Assembly: GCF_016545825.1 (NCBI RefSeq)
Contig: NC_052620.1
Span: 14,570,001 to 14,634,000, forward strand
DNA from: Eucalyptus grandis
Lineage: Eukaryota; Streptophyta; Magnoliopsida; Myrtales; Myrtaceae
Reading direction: 5' to 3'
Length of the DNA stretch: 64,000 nt
Position 1 is the stretch's first letter. The number at the start of each line of letters is the position of its first letter. Of this stretch, positions 1-11,686 are shown piece by piece. Under the pieces are notes generated by a model that saw nothing but the letters and a program-made list of their open reading frames with translations, searched no databases and was not told the origin of the DNA. The position numbers and the translations under genes are program-made.

Positions 1-1729
1 ACAAAATTGATATCCGGTCTATTTAACTTTGTACCTTTCATGTAATTTACGTCTTGAAGAAGGCATAATTCTTTCCTTTCATATCTCTACCTGAGCATCA
101 GCTATATGATAAATATTTTGAATTTACATGATATTATTCCATGTCCTATGTTACAACATATCTTAACAAGTGTCTTTCGTGGTATTCTACTTTTTCCTGG
201 ACTATATCTGAGCCACGCTTGTTCCAAGCAGAATTTGAATTTGAAAGTCCAATTGCCTTGCCACTCGATGCATTTCCTTTGGATTGAATACATTAAAATT
301 CTGATCTCTTTGCTGCACTGAGAATAGGTAAAGGAGCTATCACACCAAAAGAACATTTTGGTTCTTATCACAGTTTATCTGCTTGATTCATTCAGTCAAT
401 GTTGTTAATGGTTTTATAGATTCAAAAATTGTTGCTTGAAGCACTTTCTTATCCTCTGTGGATGAAGAGTCATACGAAGACAAAATCTTCAAACTTGAGA
501 AGTTACTCCTTTACATATAAATTTGAGGTTGCCACTGTGATAGATTATTGTAGGTTGAATAATGCATGTGAATAGTTCATTTGATAGATCTTGGGCTTGA
601 TTCAAATCAAACAGGAACCGCTCTTATTTACGCATTGCATTTGTCCAGCGCTTTCTTACCACTGGCCTGAATTGCGCTGTTATGCCTTTTTATTTCTCTG
701 CTACCACTTATTTCTGTGCTAAAGCTGCAGTTGATAATTATTTGATGGAACTGAATAATTTATAAAACAAAATGAGATATGACTTTTGTATTTTAATCTC
801 TATGTCTGATTCTTGGTTGAATACTTTGTGAGCAAGTCTTATCAGTGTGCTGTCTCTGATGACCTTGTTGACAATATTAAGGTGGAGATATTATTATGTT
901 GTATGGTTCCTTATAGATCTTGTTGACATGAGTTGTTGGCACCCCCTTGGTGCCATTTACAACGAGAGCACTTTTTGTTTTTTAGAAAGTAGAAAACTTA
1001 GCGAGCTTCAAACTGATTAATGTAAAATTGTCCACTCTTCCCCTTAAAATAATTGTATAGATAAGTACGGGCAGTAGGTCACATGGGGAAAGACATTATT
1101 GTACAATTTTCTTGTAATGTCTTAAGGGCTGCATTGGAACGGGCATTCTTTCTGTTCAATGGATGCTGAATATTCTGTTGACATGCCCGAGTCTGAATCT
1201 TCATTACTTCTATTGATGCCATGGGCATTGATTTCAATTTCAGGCCAGAGAAAATAAAACAAAACATCGCAAAGGAATAGGGTTTGAATGGTCATTTCCT
1301 TTTGGCACCAATCCCTCCTACCAAATGTTCCCTTACATAAATTAGATTGAAAGAATGAAATCAGGAGGAAGTCTTATGTGACCACCTTTTGAATGGGTTG
1401 CTTGGGGGGCAATCGGAGTCATTTATGATTTGAAAAGTTCTTCAAGGGGGTTGGGGTAGTTGCCAAGAGCTTGGCTTGGAACATTTATCTCGGTCATGGT
1501 AGACCTGATAAATAGTGATGCGGAGTGAACCACTCAATTCTTAGTTGATATGTGGATTGAACAACGTGATTCTACTGGTAGAATTGGTGGAGGACTGCTA
1601 ACATGGTACCGGGTTTGTTAAAGAAAGGAAAAGAAAATTGAACATCATCAAACTAAAATCTAAAATCTCTGGTATATTGGTTTATCATGTACTTGTTTAC
1701 AATTTTTTAAGATGGAAGAAATGGAAGTA
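1..1729. other. Spacer, no gene seen
   Basis: AT-rich DNA repeated in units 2 and 3. Only short open frames occur and they are not kept in frame between the copies. I see no RNA gene or mobile-element end here. Confidence 0.6.
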
Positions 1730-1741
1730 CTGATAAACGTG

Positions 1742-2995
1742 GAGAATTGTCCAAAAAGTCTTAAACCTATCGCGCTTTTGCCAATTCAGTCATAAACCTT
1801 TTAATTTTGTCAATTGAGTCCTAAACATTTTCACTTCTTGTCAATTCAGTTTATTCGGCCAATTTTGGCTGGAAAATGCTGATGTGGACGCCAGCGGTGC
1901 CACGTAGGACCACCGGTGCTGCGTGGACAATTTTTAATAATATTTTAATATTTTTTTTTTTTGATTTTATTTGAATTATTATTATTTTTTTCTATTTCCC
2001 CCCTCCCTTTTTTTTTTTCTTTTCTTTTGCCTTTTCCGGTGGCCGGCCACCGCCACCAGCCTGCCCAGCTAGGCGGGGCCTCGCCCGCCCCAGTAAAGCT
2101 CGGCCGGGCAAGGAGGAGCCCCGGCGAGGGCCAGCCTCGCCGGATCCGACGAGGGAGCCCTCGCCGGGGCTCGCCCTCGCCCATGGCCAGCCGACGCCAC
2201 CCACCTCACCTCTCTCTCCTTCGGCGTCGGGCGCCGCCTCCGCTGCCGTCGTCTTCGTCTTCTCCACCGAGGAAGACGCGCCTCTCGCCTTACCTCTTCG
2301 CCTTGCCATCATTCATCGTCTTTGTCGCTATCGTTCATCGTCTTCGGCCAACAACTCCAAGTCGCCCGATCTTGGCCAGGGTCGAGGGCTGGCCTCGCCA
2401 GATCTGGTTTGGGCGAGCCCCAGTGAGGGCTCCCCTCGCCGGATCTGGTGACGCCGACCCTCGCCTAAGCCGGGGCCGCCTCACCCGGCGTCGCCGTCAC
2501 CGTCACTCGGCCGACGCCCGGCGAGGCTGCCTTGGCTTGGGCGAGGGTCGGCCTCGTCTAGCCGACCCTTGTCGGATCGCGCCGGGCGAGGGCTGCCCTC
2601 GCCGGAGCTCCTCCTCGCCCGGCCGGGCCTCGCCTGTGGCGGGCGAGGCCACTCAGCTGGCTGTGGCCGGTGGCCGGTGGCTAGTACCGGCCACCGGAAA
2701 AGGCAAAGGAAAAAGCCAAAAAGAAAAGAAAGAAAAGAAAAGAAAAAATTCAAAAAATTAAAAAAATTAAAAAAATAAAAAAAATAAAAAAATTATTAAA
2801 AACTATCTACGTCAGCACCGGTAGTCCTACGTGGCATCACCGGCGTCCATGTCAGCATTTTCCGGCCAAAATTAGCCGGATGGACTGAATTGGCAAGAAG
2901 TGAAAAGGTTTATGACTCAATTAGCAAAATTAAGAGGTTTATGACTAAATTGACAAAAGTGCAATAGGTTTATGACTTTTTGGACAATTTTCCCC
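1742..2995. mobile_element. Non-autonomous Mutator-like element with about 220 bp inverted termini
   Basis: Absent from the matching place in unit 2 (near 37020). It is flanked by an 11-base direct repeat TGATAAACGTG (1731-1741 and 2996-3006). The left end GAGAATTGTCCAAAAAGTC is mirrored on the opposite strand by the right end, and the inverted similarity continues for more than 200 bases on each side. The long inverted termini and 9-11 base target duplication fit Mutator-like elements. The core (about 2040-2690) is very GC-rich and built from recurring GCCTCGCCGG-type words, giving long but low-complexity open frames on both strands that I do not regard as genes. No transposase is present. 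Confidence 0.85.
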
Positions 2996-3006
2996 TGATA
3001 AACGTG

Positions 3007-3836
3007 ATAACCCTTTACGTTATTATTTTAAATCATTTCATTTGTTTCACAATAAATTATTTACTTACTAGAATTATTTGATTATACACTAAAACTAACA
3101 TTTTGCATGAAATAATAGATACGTCTGAAAATCTCTCTGGATGAAGCAAAACCAGACAATGAATATCCACTCATTATGGTACCGGATAGTCATCCTTACC
3201 TGTTGTAACTCTTCCTTTGATGATCACGGAAAGAATTTTTTGTGGTTCTTGTTTTGATATTTAAAGTACATACATACTCCTAAGTTAATGATGAGATCTT
3301 CATATGTCTGCAGGCTAAACATTTAACAGTTTGAAACAAAACCAAATTGATAATAACCAAAATTTATTGTTATCATGTAGATCAAGATTTCGCCAAACTG
3401 ACATTGTTTGTCTGGGAGGAAAACCTAAAACTAACTGTGAAGGCCTTACCCAGTTTTCACAGGTGATGATAGTATAACAATGAAATGCTGAAACTATTTT
3501 GTTAAGTGTTACAGAGGGGTTTGGCGCAAATAAAGTGTTTCTTGGGAAATAACACGTAAATTCCATAACAACAAAGAAACTATGGGGTTGGGTAATAAAT
3601 TCATGTATGCCATCATGCTCTGTATAGTAATCTTGCTGCTGTCATTTGTCGGTGAAAAAGCATCTTCAACCTACGTTCTAATACAACTGATGTTGAGATA
3701 TGTAGAACCTAAACCTTCAATATGCAGTAATCTGATTCTATCAGGGCCAAGAAACACCAATAGGTTACACTCTACTAGAAAGACTACCATATGCTTTAAT
3801 TGTTCACCACAAAATGGCTTCTGTATGTATGGTTGT
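3007..3836. other. Spacer with a diverged 153 bp tandem duplication interrupted by insertion
   Basis: In unit 2 two diverged copies of a segment containing CCTAAACCTTCAAA and CAGTAAT lie side by side (about 37725-38030, spaced 153 bases). In unit 1 the first copy ends at 3836 and the second resumes at 16521, because the LTR nest landed between them. The same pair is present in unit 3 (about 62040-62345). No gene is supported. Confidence 0.7.
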
Positions 3837-4259
3837 TGTCGCGACCAGATTTTCACGGGTTCACCACCTAAAACTAAGTTAATGGATTACTAAGTCTTTA
3901 AACTTAGCTCGGGCTCTCCCAAGCTCATGCTAATTCGCGACTTAGGTTTGAATGGGCTTAGACTTAGAACCAGGGAAGGAGAGTAGATTTCCTGCAGGTA
4001 TGCATCCCACATGGGCGAACAACCCCGTTCAAGCCCTTCAGGGACAGCCTTTTAGCAGGAAACCACTCAGCCCTTTAGTTCAGAGCCTAGAGACACTCAG
4101 AGATGCCAGGATGGAAATGTTCTAACCTACCCAAGCTGCATTTCCTGAAGGATCCTACCAGGCTAGAGAAGAAGAAGAATTTAGAAAGCCATGGAGGTAT
4201 TTCCACAAAGCACACTCTTTACTTCAGGGGACTCTGCCCAAAACATTACACCCCCATTG

Positions 4260-4270
4260 CCTTATATAGG
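4260..4270 (-). promoter_or_regulatory. Pararetrovirus TATA box
   Basis: The minus strand reads CCTATATAAGG about 190 bases past the last viral stop (4451) and before the leader-like stretch. Its position between the end of the polyprotein and the leader matches where caulimovirid pregenomic promoters sit. Activity is not shown. Confidence 0.55.
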
Positions 4271-4450
4271 CAATAAGAGGTCACAAGGACACACACAGGG
4301 ACCTAGCTCACGGGTCCGGAAACAAACAGGGACACCGAAAGGGAATTATTCGCACACTATGAACAGTAACTGTACTGTGAACAGTACATTCCCTAGCCTA
4401 GTGCTACAGTAAAAGTGAACAGTGATTTGCTACAGTGAAACTGTACGGAC

Positions 4451-5356
4451 TCAATGGTCTCGTCCGTCACGAGCATTGTAGCTACAAACTGAGTCATCCG
4501 AGCTGTCTTCTAGTAGATGTGCCTCATACTTCTGTTCAAGGGATTCAAGGTCTTCTGGTGAGAGGATTTGGTTCAACCTTCGTGATGAGGATGCTTGTTC
4601 ATGAGCCCAATGTGATGCTTCTTCTTCAGCCCAGTTTGTATTTTCATTTTCTTGAGAGTCATGAATTCTTGGCTGAGGCCAGTTGGATGGCTCTGCATAG
4701 AAAGAGGTATCCATGCTTTGGAATTGTTCGTAGGGATCCTGGGACAAAGGTCCTCCAAAGTGTGCATAGGGGTCATGGGTGGATTGGACAATGTCATCTT
4801 CACTTGTCATTTCAGGCTCTTGGGACGATGAGGCTTGTCTGTATTGTCCGAGTGCTTCCTTAGTTTCTGGTGCTAGGTCATAATGATCCCACGTAGTGGG
4901 TGCATTATTCCAAATATCTTCGGGAATGGTCTTGTTTTCCTGGCACAGGATTCTCTGGAGTTCTCGATATTCATGTTCACAAAGTCGAACAGATCTATGA
5001 TAAGATTTGTAAATCCAAGCTTCTCGGCTGTTTAAGTTAGGTTTATAGGATGTGGTCCCTATTTCCAGTGGTGCGTCGAGAATACTACCATTATTTCTGC
5101 AAAAATTCCAAGGACGTCGGAAAAACAGAATAGTATGGACCTCAGGATTTGGCATCATAGATCTCAGTTCTTTTTCCAAGTCTTGTTTCCAGCATGTAGG
5201 ATGATATAACCAATTTAGAAATTCTAAAAGATTTCTATCACATTCTTTTTCAATGTTTCTTCCGAGCAGGAATATCCTTGTGAGGTTGGCAATGAATCTT
5301 CTGGTTGGGATTTCAAAAGCTATCAGATACTTATTGGTTAAGTACCATAATAACAT
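4451..5356 (-). pseudogene. Pararetrovirus polyprotein, C-terminal region after RNase H
   Basis: A 301-codon open stretch in the same frame as the segment before it; a TAA at 5426-5428 separates the two. The first half has aromatic and basic residues (for example FFRRPWNFCRNNGS); the second half is acidic and rich in Ser, Gln and Glu. I do not recognise a catalytic domain. Position makes it the tail of the viral polyprotein. In related viruses this region is poorly characterised, so no function is given. Confidence 0.6.
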
Positions 5357-5425
5357 TTGGAGCTGTTCAGGGAAATCATATTCCTTCCAGATAAGAGGAT
5401 GAATGAATGAATAGATAATTCATAT

Positions 5426-5798
5426 TTAACCCAAAAGGATAAAGAATCGAACCTCCATTGAATCTCGAATAGGTTTGTGTGGCTTTGCCACATGAGGTTC
5501 TTCGGTGTTCTCAAAGAAGGCTGTCGTTCGGATTTGCTGAATAATCTCCTCGGGATATTTCCAGCTTTGTGAATCTTTGATGTTCTCGATTTTGTATTTT
5601 ACTCCATGGTTGAGCATATGGAAAGCAGGCCTTTTGATATACATGTTGATCTCGTTTGGTGCTTTTGGCCTTGATAAGAAGTCGGCAAGTACATTCTTTT
5701 TCCAAGAATATGCTTAGTTTCAAAGGAGTATTTTGAAAACTATTCAGCCCATCGAAGCGATTGGGAATTTGGAATGCATTTCGTTTAAACTTGATCAT
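5426..5798 (-). pseudogene. Pararetrovirus polyprotein, RNase H end and linker
   Basis: Two overlapping frames cover this part, so a frameshift lies near 5650-5800. The sequence continues the RNase H region (5795-6151) and joins the C-terminal region (4451-5356) across one in-frame stop. It is a broken segment, not a separate gene. Confidence 0.6.
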
Positions 5799-6151
5799 CC
5801 GAGGAAAGATGACATGTCTAATTCTACCAGAAAGTGGTGGCCAATAAGATGAAACTCAAACTTTTTGATTCCATTCTTGACTGCTAAGATTTCTTTGAAA
5901 GTGGAATGGTAATGCATTTCAGCTTGAGAAAACTTTCCACTCTTATGGGCACAGAGGAGTCTCTTACCATCAATTTCTTCAAAAAGAACAGCTGCCCAGT
6001 ATTCGTCACTGGCGTCAGTTTGGAGAATCCTTTTGCCTGTTGATGGTATTTGTAATGGTGGGAGGTTCGCATAATCTCTTTGAGTTCGGTGACTTGCTTT
6101 GTCTCGAGCTTTTCCCCAAGGTGGGGAATTCTTCTTTAGCATGGATTGCAA
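5795..6151 (-). pseudogene. Pararetrovirus RNase H domain
   Basis: The motif LQTDASDEYWAAVLFEE has the first catalytic Asp of retroviral-type RNase H in its usual setting, and a second acidic position follows in the segment containing TFKEILAVKNGI. The frame is the same as that of the reverse transcriptase upstream, from which it is separated by one TAG (6245-6247). It would degrade RNA in RNA-DNA hybrids during viral replication. The frame breaks near 5795-5800. Confidence 0.82.
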
Positions 6152-6244
6152 AGGAATCAGAAGCTTTGCAATGTTTGGGACAAAAACCCTGAGATAGTTA
6201 ATTATCCCAAGAAATTGCTGAACTTGCTTTGTTGTGAAGTTGTC

Positions 6245-6763
6245 CTAAGGAAACTTCAATAATTCTTGAGTGATATGTGGCCCTGGGTAATATGTACCTT
6301 TGTTAAGGTGCATACCAAGAAATTCAATTTCTGTCTGGGCAATACTCATCTTCCTTTGCGAAAGCATAATACCATGCTTTTTCACGATTTCTGCAAACTG
6401 CTCAAGGAGTTGACAGTGTGACTGCTCATCAGGACTGTAAAGTAGAATATCGTCAATGTATACAGCCGCACTTGATAGAATCGGTTGGAAGATGCGGCAC
6501 ATGGCCTTTTGGAAAAGGGATGGTGCTACCTTTAAGCCAAAAGGAAGAACTTTCCATTGGAAGTGCTGGTTAGGAATACAGAATCCTGTTTTGGATCTAT
6601 CTTCAGGATGGATGCCCAATTGCCAAAATCCGGCTTTGAGGTCGAATTTGGAATAGATGTGGGCTTTGGTTAGACCACTAAAGAGAGAATCTCTAGATGG
6701 TAAAGGAAATTTATCATCTTGGAGAAAAAGATTGAGAGGTTGATAGTTGATTACCAATCTCAT
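6245..6763 (-). pseudogene. Pararetrovirus reverse transcriptase domain
   Basis: The fingers and palm are readable: RLVINYQPLN near the start, FDLKAGFWQLGIHPEDR in the middle, and the catalytic YIDDILLYS box, with YIDD encoded at 6449-6460. The thumb side continues to TEIEFLGMHLNKG. The YIDD form and context are typical of caulimovirids and Ty3-type elements; the linked movement-protein and capsid segments favour the virus. The frame stops at a TAG (6245-6247), where intact relatives read through to RNase H. Weaker similarity extends upstream to about 6870. Confidence 0.87.
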
Positions 6764-6873
6764 TTTTCCTCTGTTTTGCTCGGCGCGCTTATTGACATAA
6801 AAGGCTTCACAAGCCCATTGTGAGTCGAAACTTCAATAAGGCCTTGTTGCAAAGTTCCGAGCATTCCTTTGAG

Positions 6874-7460
6874 CTAGAACCAAATGTTCGGCTTCATTCC
6901 CATTTGGCTTGCCTTGGTTGGGTTTATGTCTTCATTTTCTTGAAAGGAAGGTGAACAAAGAACTCGGGTTTTCCCATAAAGGATGGGAACACTTTTGAGC
7001 GAATTCTGCATGGGATTCGAACAAGATTCTAACAACTTCGCATAATCGGATCTAGTAGACTCATTTGGATGGAAAAGAGTCTCGGATATTAACAAACTCA
7101 GAGAATTGGTCTTTATATCTAAGACATTTTCCGGGAATGATGCGAAGCGAGAGATTTGAGTCATGATGTCCCACCCATTATCGATCTTTATTGGGAAGGT
7201 TAGATCCAAAAATCTTTGCGGTTATGGAACACTTTGCGGGAAGAACTGGACGATTTCTGATGGAGTGGTTCGACATTTGTGGAGAAAGTATCTCTTGACG
7301 CAGAATTGAAGTATCGGATGTAAGGGGTCCGAATTCTTCGGGAAGAATTTTGGTATTTAGGATAGAACAACTTGCTCCCGTGTCAATGAGAGCAATAACG
7401 GTGATAGGTTTGGCAAACTTTGATGTGAGGATTTTTTACGGGAAAGTGTGGACAAAGTGA
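6874..7460 (-). pseudogene. Pararetrovirus aspartic protease and protease-RT linker
   Basis: The retroviral protease signature is read as ALIDTGASCS on the minus strand, with DTGA at 7373-7384. The signature is not in the longest open frame of this stretch, so frameshifts occur on both sides. The following 111-codon segment (6874-7209) leads toward the reverse transcriptase. It would have cleaved the viral polyprotein. Confidence 0.75.
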
Positions 7461-7705
7461 GTTTGACTTGAAAATATGTCAAGGTTTGGTTCTGGAGATG
7501 ATGGTGATATATGGAAAATTTCTTCAAACTCTGAGTCTGACTCAGTCTCACTGGAAGTTTGGTAAGAGGGAATGGCACAAAGAGTTTGTTCAGATGATTC
7601 TTCATCAGCAGAGAATAAGGATTCAATATCATCATTTTCGAGAGAAATACCTATTTCGTTCTCAATATGATGGATTAGATGATTCTGACCTTTTCTCGCT
7701 TGAGG

Positions 7706-7747
7706 ACAATTTTTAGCAAAATGTCATTTCTGATTGCAAATGTAGCA
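7706..7747 (-). pseudogene. Pararetrovirus CCHC zinc knuckle with internal stop
   Basis: The minus strand reads CYIC, a glutamine-lysine pair, then a stop and HFAKNC. This is a CX2CX4HX4C knuckle in which the glycine before His is replaced by TGA (7724-7726), a one-base change from GGA. Basic residues precede it. Such knuckles sit at the C-terminal end of caulimovirid capsid regions and bind RNA. Confidence 0.78.
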
Positions 7748-7844
7748 ACGATTTGATTTCTTATGGCTTGTGCGATCCTTTCTTTTGCGTAGGTATCGCC
7801 ATTTCTTCTTTTTCGGAAATGCTTGGAGCCATGTTTGGATTTCT

Positions 7845-9125
7845 TTATCCAAAACTTCTTGTAGTGTTTCTTCTTCCGAGAATACTTGCCACATGTACCA
7901 TCACGTCTTTCTTGGAGCATTTAATTTTCAGCTCCGACGGGAGCAGGGCCGATTCGAGGCGTTTGTCATCCGTGATGTATGTTTGTACCATCCTGTGTTT
8001 TAAGCATAATTCTTCTAGGCATAGATGGATTTCTTGATGTATTTCTCCCAAGGGAATATCTTGTACCCGCCTTTATTTTCCAAAGAATGATCTTTCAACC
8101 ATCTGGGATAGTTCCTTCGGGATGGAAGTAAGAAAGACATGCTTCAAATTTGGGTCTGCTCCAACTTGATAAAAGGTTTAAAGCATTAATTTAAAATGCT
8201 TATCAAGATGTTTCTTCTAGAGGGAGCAGCATCGTCTTTCAAAAAACTCTCTTCTTTTTATCTCTATGAGATCACCGGGTTTTCCCACAAAGACATGATA
8301 TAAGAGAATGAGGGCATGGCTGAAATTAGGTGACATCAAAAAATGAATCTGGTCCTGTTCTGAAAGTGATTTCCACCAGAACTTCAAGCTTCCTGTAAAT
8401 CTTGTAACGAAATTGTACAAGACATCATTTATATCATGATTGGTGATAGACTGGGTCTTTAGCCATGTATGAAATTCTTCAAGCCTTATTGGCCATTTCT
8501 GATAAGGAATATCATAAATGGTGAAGAATTGTTTTGATGCGAGAGACACATGCTGAGTAGGATTGCGAGTAGGATTGCTTGTCTGACCCATTTCTATGTC
8601 AGAATAATTTGATTCCATATCTTCGTCTGGGGAGTCAGCCATGAATACCGATGAAGTGACCGGTGCAAAGAGGAGGGTATCGACTGTAGGAATTGAGAAG
8701 GATGAGGAGGAGGAAAGAGATACTGAAGATTCTGTTTCAATATCATGAGAAGTTTGCTCTACTGGGAGCAAAGTCTTGGGAGGATTAGGTTGTTCAGGCT
8801 GTTGGATAACAGGGTCAGGTTCCTGGGTGCCTAAATTCTTTAGAAAAGATTCTAATGGATTTGATAGCATCATCTGTTCTGGCCTTTCTCTTATGACAAT
8901 GGAACTTGATCTTGTAGGTGATGACTTTTCGGGTGATGCTTTTTCTTTCCCATTTTTCCTTCTGCAGGGTTTTGATACGATTTCGTAAGTCTGCCATATC
9001 TGGTTCTCTTCTGTAGGGATCTGTTGGAATAGTGGCAAAAATGGATGTTTGAGGTGGCGGGGGTAAATACTCAGTTTTGACAGGAGGTGCAAATGGGTCA
9101 AATGGTCTAAACATTCCTTCTTCAA
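7845..9125 (-). pseudogene. Pararetrovirus capsid region
   Basis: An acidic Ser-rich stretch is followed by the aromatic capsid core, for example FTGSLKFWWKSLSEQDQIHF, and then by a basic tail leading to the knuckle at 7706-7747. A TAG ends the first frame at 8217-8219, directly after RRCCSL, and a second stop follows about 40 bases on. The rest (to 7845) reads on with another stop. The length and order fit a caulimovirid coat-protein domain. Confidence 0.72.
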
Positions 9126-9336
9126 GAAGCTGGATTTGGGTTTTGAGCTTTTCTATTTCTGGCTGTGGATTTTCGAGATAATGGTACCCAAGATGTTGTC
9201 CTGATTCCAAGGCGTGAAGCCTTTTCTGGAATTCAAAAAGTATCTTCTTGGTACTTTCATCATACCTTCGGAGATCTTGTTGCACACTTCCAATTTTGGA
9301 GTCAATTGCCTTAAAGGCATTGTTTTGTACTAACAT
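8815..9336 (-). pseudogene. Pararetrovirus coiled-coil segment before the capsid
   Basis: A heptad-like stretch of Leu, Ile, Gln, Glu and Lys (about residues 10-75 of this frame) precedes a Pro-rich segment. The frame differs from both neighbours. The upstream shift lies at a nine-base A/T run near 9378-9386, which looks like a replication-slippage site, and the downstream shift lies near 8950. Confidence 0.6.
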
Positions 9337-9353
9337 AGTCTCTGATTGCCAAT

Positions 9354-10028
9354 TTAGAACAGCTTCGGCGGCAGAGGTTTTTTTTTCTGTTTCCCATGTT
9401 CATCCACATCAGTGGGAGTAGGGATTTTAGGAACATGGCGATACTTGCCATGAGGATCAATAAACTCTTCTGCAACAGGGAATGAGAGTTTAGAACTTTC
9501 CTTGACAAGAGGAGGAAAGTCAGTATCCTGAAACATAGCAATAGAAGAAGTAGATGGTGCTTCATCTGGAACTTCGAGGGGGTAAGAATGCTTCTTAGCC
9601 CATTTAAGGATTGGCTTATAGAATGGAGAGAGGACTTGCTTTTTCTAGGGAGGAGATGGTGGTGGTGTTTTTGGTTGATCTGGTAAGGCCTGGGATGTAG
9701 TACTAGACTCTGGTGGTGGAGGTGGTGCATAAGAAACCATGAATTGGTATTTGTCACATTCACCAAGAGTATCAACGGAGGAATCTCCGTCTAAGTACCT
9801 TTGGAACATCTTATCCTTTGGCCTTTTCCGTCGAGGTGGAGATTTTGCAAAAGGATCTACCTCGTCAGGGGAATTTGTACAGTGAGAACATTGACAAAAA
9901 GGGTCCCAAAAACAATGACCATAATTGTCTTTATAGTAACGAACAGGATGTCCATCACTATCAAAGTGTCTAACATGCTTCTTTGGATCTGGCTCGGAAA
10001 TAGATTGAGGGACACATGGTTCAATCAT
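9354..10028 (-). pseudogene. Pararetrovirus linker between movement protein and capsid
   Basis: Two open pieces in one frame (10028 to 9645 and 9536 to 9354) are separated by a TAG at 9645-9647. The first contains a Cys- and His-bearing stretch (HCFWDPFCQCSHC) and both are rich in Pro, Ser and Lys. It is in frame with the movement-protein fragment upstream apart from one stop (10173-10175). I cannot assign a function. Confidence 0.55.
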
Positions 10029-10172
10029 GAAGAGGGTTTGGAAGATAGAAGGACTTTCTTCATTTTCCTTGCCAAATTTGATGGAAACAGTTCCATCCTT
10101 TTTCCTTACGAACTCTGAGTCCGTAGACTGGAAAGGTTTGTTGTGCTGATGTAGCTTTTCGTAGTTGGTAAT

Positions 10173-10508
10173 CTAGGTCTCTGGAAGAAGCTTGGCCAAC
10201 GTATCCTTTGGGATCTGTCTAGGAACATGGATACAGGATGCCTGGTCATTTTGCATGGAAATGAACAAGGCATCTTCATTACTATTGTTGAAGTTGAGGT
10301 CAAGTGCATGGTTCTGTACTCGATAAACCATATGGTAATGTAGTGTTGCAGCTACAGAGTCAGCAGTTTGAGGGGCTCCAGTAAGCTGAACTTGGACTTT
10401 CATAAAAGAAAGTAACTGGGGATTTGAAAGAGCGATGTTGAAATTGGGGTATAGAGTGACAAAGACTGCTCCGCATTCAAAGTAGTTTGAACAGTAATTT
10501 TCAATCAT
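10173..10508 (-). pseudogene. Pararetrovirus movement-protein fragment (30K type)
   Basis: The 111 codons carry features of caulimovirid 30K movement proteins: a beta-rich stretch with VQVQLTGAPQTADSVAATLH followed by YHMVYRVQNHALDL. The ATG at 10506-10508 falls at the junction with the host LTR and is probably accidental, so the natural N-terminus is missing. The segment ends at a TAG (10173-10175) beyond which the same frame continues. Confidence 0.7.
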
Positions 10509-11064
10509 GAGTCGCCACTAATATATTTTTGGTGGGTCGATTAGAAACCCAAATAAAGTAATGGGAGATTTACTTTATTCCTACGAACCAAAGATTTATG
10601 AGTTCGGGGACTTGGTTACACTAGACTATCCTAGTGCCCTTTCGGTACCTTTTTATTTCATTTTCAAAAAAATGTTTGGCAATTGAATTGATTTTAATTT
10701 AACTTCTTAACATGTGAGGTGATTATACATGTGTGCATACCACCAATTTTAACACTCAAGAAAGCAATAATGCAAAGCATACCTAGAAGCAACGAAAGTA
10801 TCTACAATGTTAAATCGAATTCACATCAAACAACCCTAGATATGATTTCACGCAATTCCAATTTTTGTTTTCACTTTATTTAATGAAAATCATGACTTAT
10901 GCAATGCATGTCACTATTCTAACATGAAATAATATGATAACATGACCAAAATTGTATGTCATAAATAAGCAAGCAATCTATCCTAAAGCATGAGATGAAT
11001 TCATTCTAATTCTTTTATATTTTCCATGAAATTTGAAATTAAAGAAATGCAACAATTAAATATG

Positions 11065-11655
11065 TGTTGTTGACACCTAATTTTGGAAAAATAAAATTGC
11101 ATTTTGAAAAGAAAAAATAAAAAGGGAAAAATTGATTTGATTGATTATGCGTGGAAGTTTGAAATTCGATAAGTATTGATTTTCATAAATGTAGAAAGAA
11201 TTGAAAGATCGGGTGAACAAATGGCAAGATTTTCATAAAACGGAAGGAATCGATGCAAAATCGAGCTGATTGCAAAATCGCCTTCGATTTGCATCCATGA
11301 TTTAAACGTGACGGAAGATTGAAGTTTAAAATTTGCCATAGAAAGCGGCCGATCGAAACCACTATCAAAAGGAGTTGACCTGCACAGGGTTGCAGAGGAG
11401 CATTCGAAAAATTCAGAGCAAAAAGAATTCGTGCGGAAACCAAAAAATTCGAAAAGAAGAATTCGTGCAAGAGAGAGAATAAAAAAGAGAGGAGATGAAG
11501 CCTTCGTCCATCTTCAATCAACAGAAAAGGCCATTTTCTCTTTTCTTGTCCTGACAAGTTGTAGAGAAAAGGAAAAAGTCAGCAAAGAAAAGGGAAAATT
11601 CGGCAAAAGTGAGGGGATGTGCGACAGGTGAGTGAGAGAAAAGTGAGAGAAAAAC

Positions 11656-11686
<31 letters not shown>

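Larger units (their letters stand above)
3960..10505 (-). mobile_element. Endogenous pararetrovirus (Caulimoviridae), degenerate single-polyprotein copy
   Basis: On the minus strand the domains follow the order movement-protein fragment, spacer, coiled coil, capsid region, CCHC knuckle, aspartic protease, reverse transcriptase, RNase H and a C-terminal region, then a TATA-type promoter and leader. This order in one long frame resembles petuvirus- or florendovirus-like caulimovirids; the genus is inferred, not proven. There is no integrase and no LTR. The copy interrupts the solo LTR at 3837-16520: LTR homology stops near 3955-3965 and resumes at about 10505. At least eight stops or frameshifts split the frame, so the copy is dead as a coding unit. 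The end of the circular genome seems to fall in the leader, with the start of the movement protein missing. Confidence 0.88.

Noticed and set aside
1961..2761. 266-codon open frame in the Mutator-like element, with long frames also on the other strand
   Set aside because: Low-complexity GC words produce long frames on both strands; composition is Arg/Pro/Ser only and no domain is visible.
4435..4863. 142-codon plus-strand frame opposite the viral C-terminal region
   Set aside because: It is the antisense of a viral coding segment and has no recognisable content.
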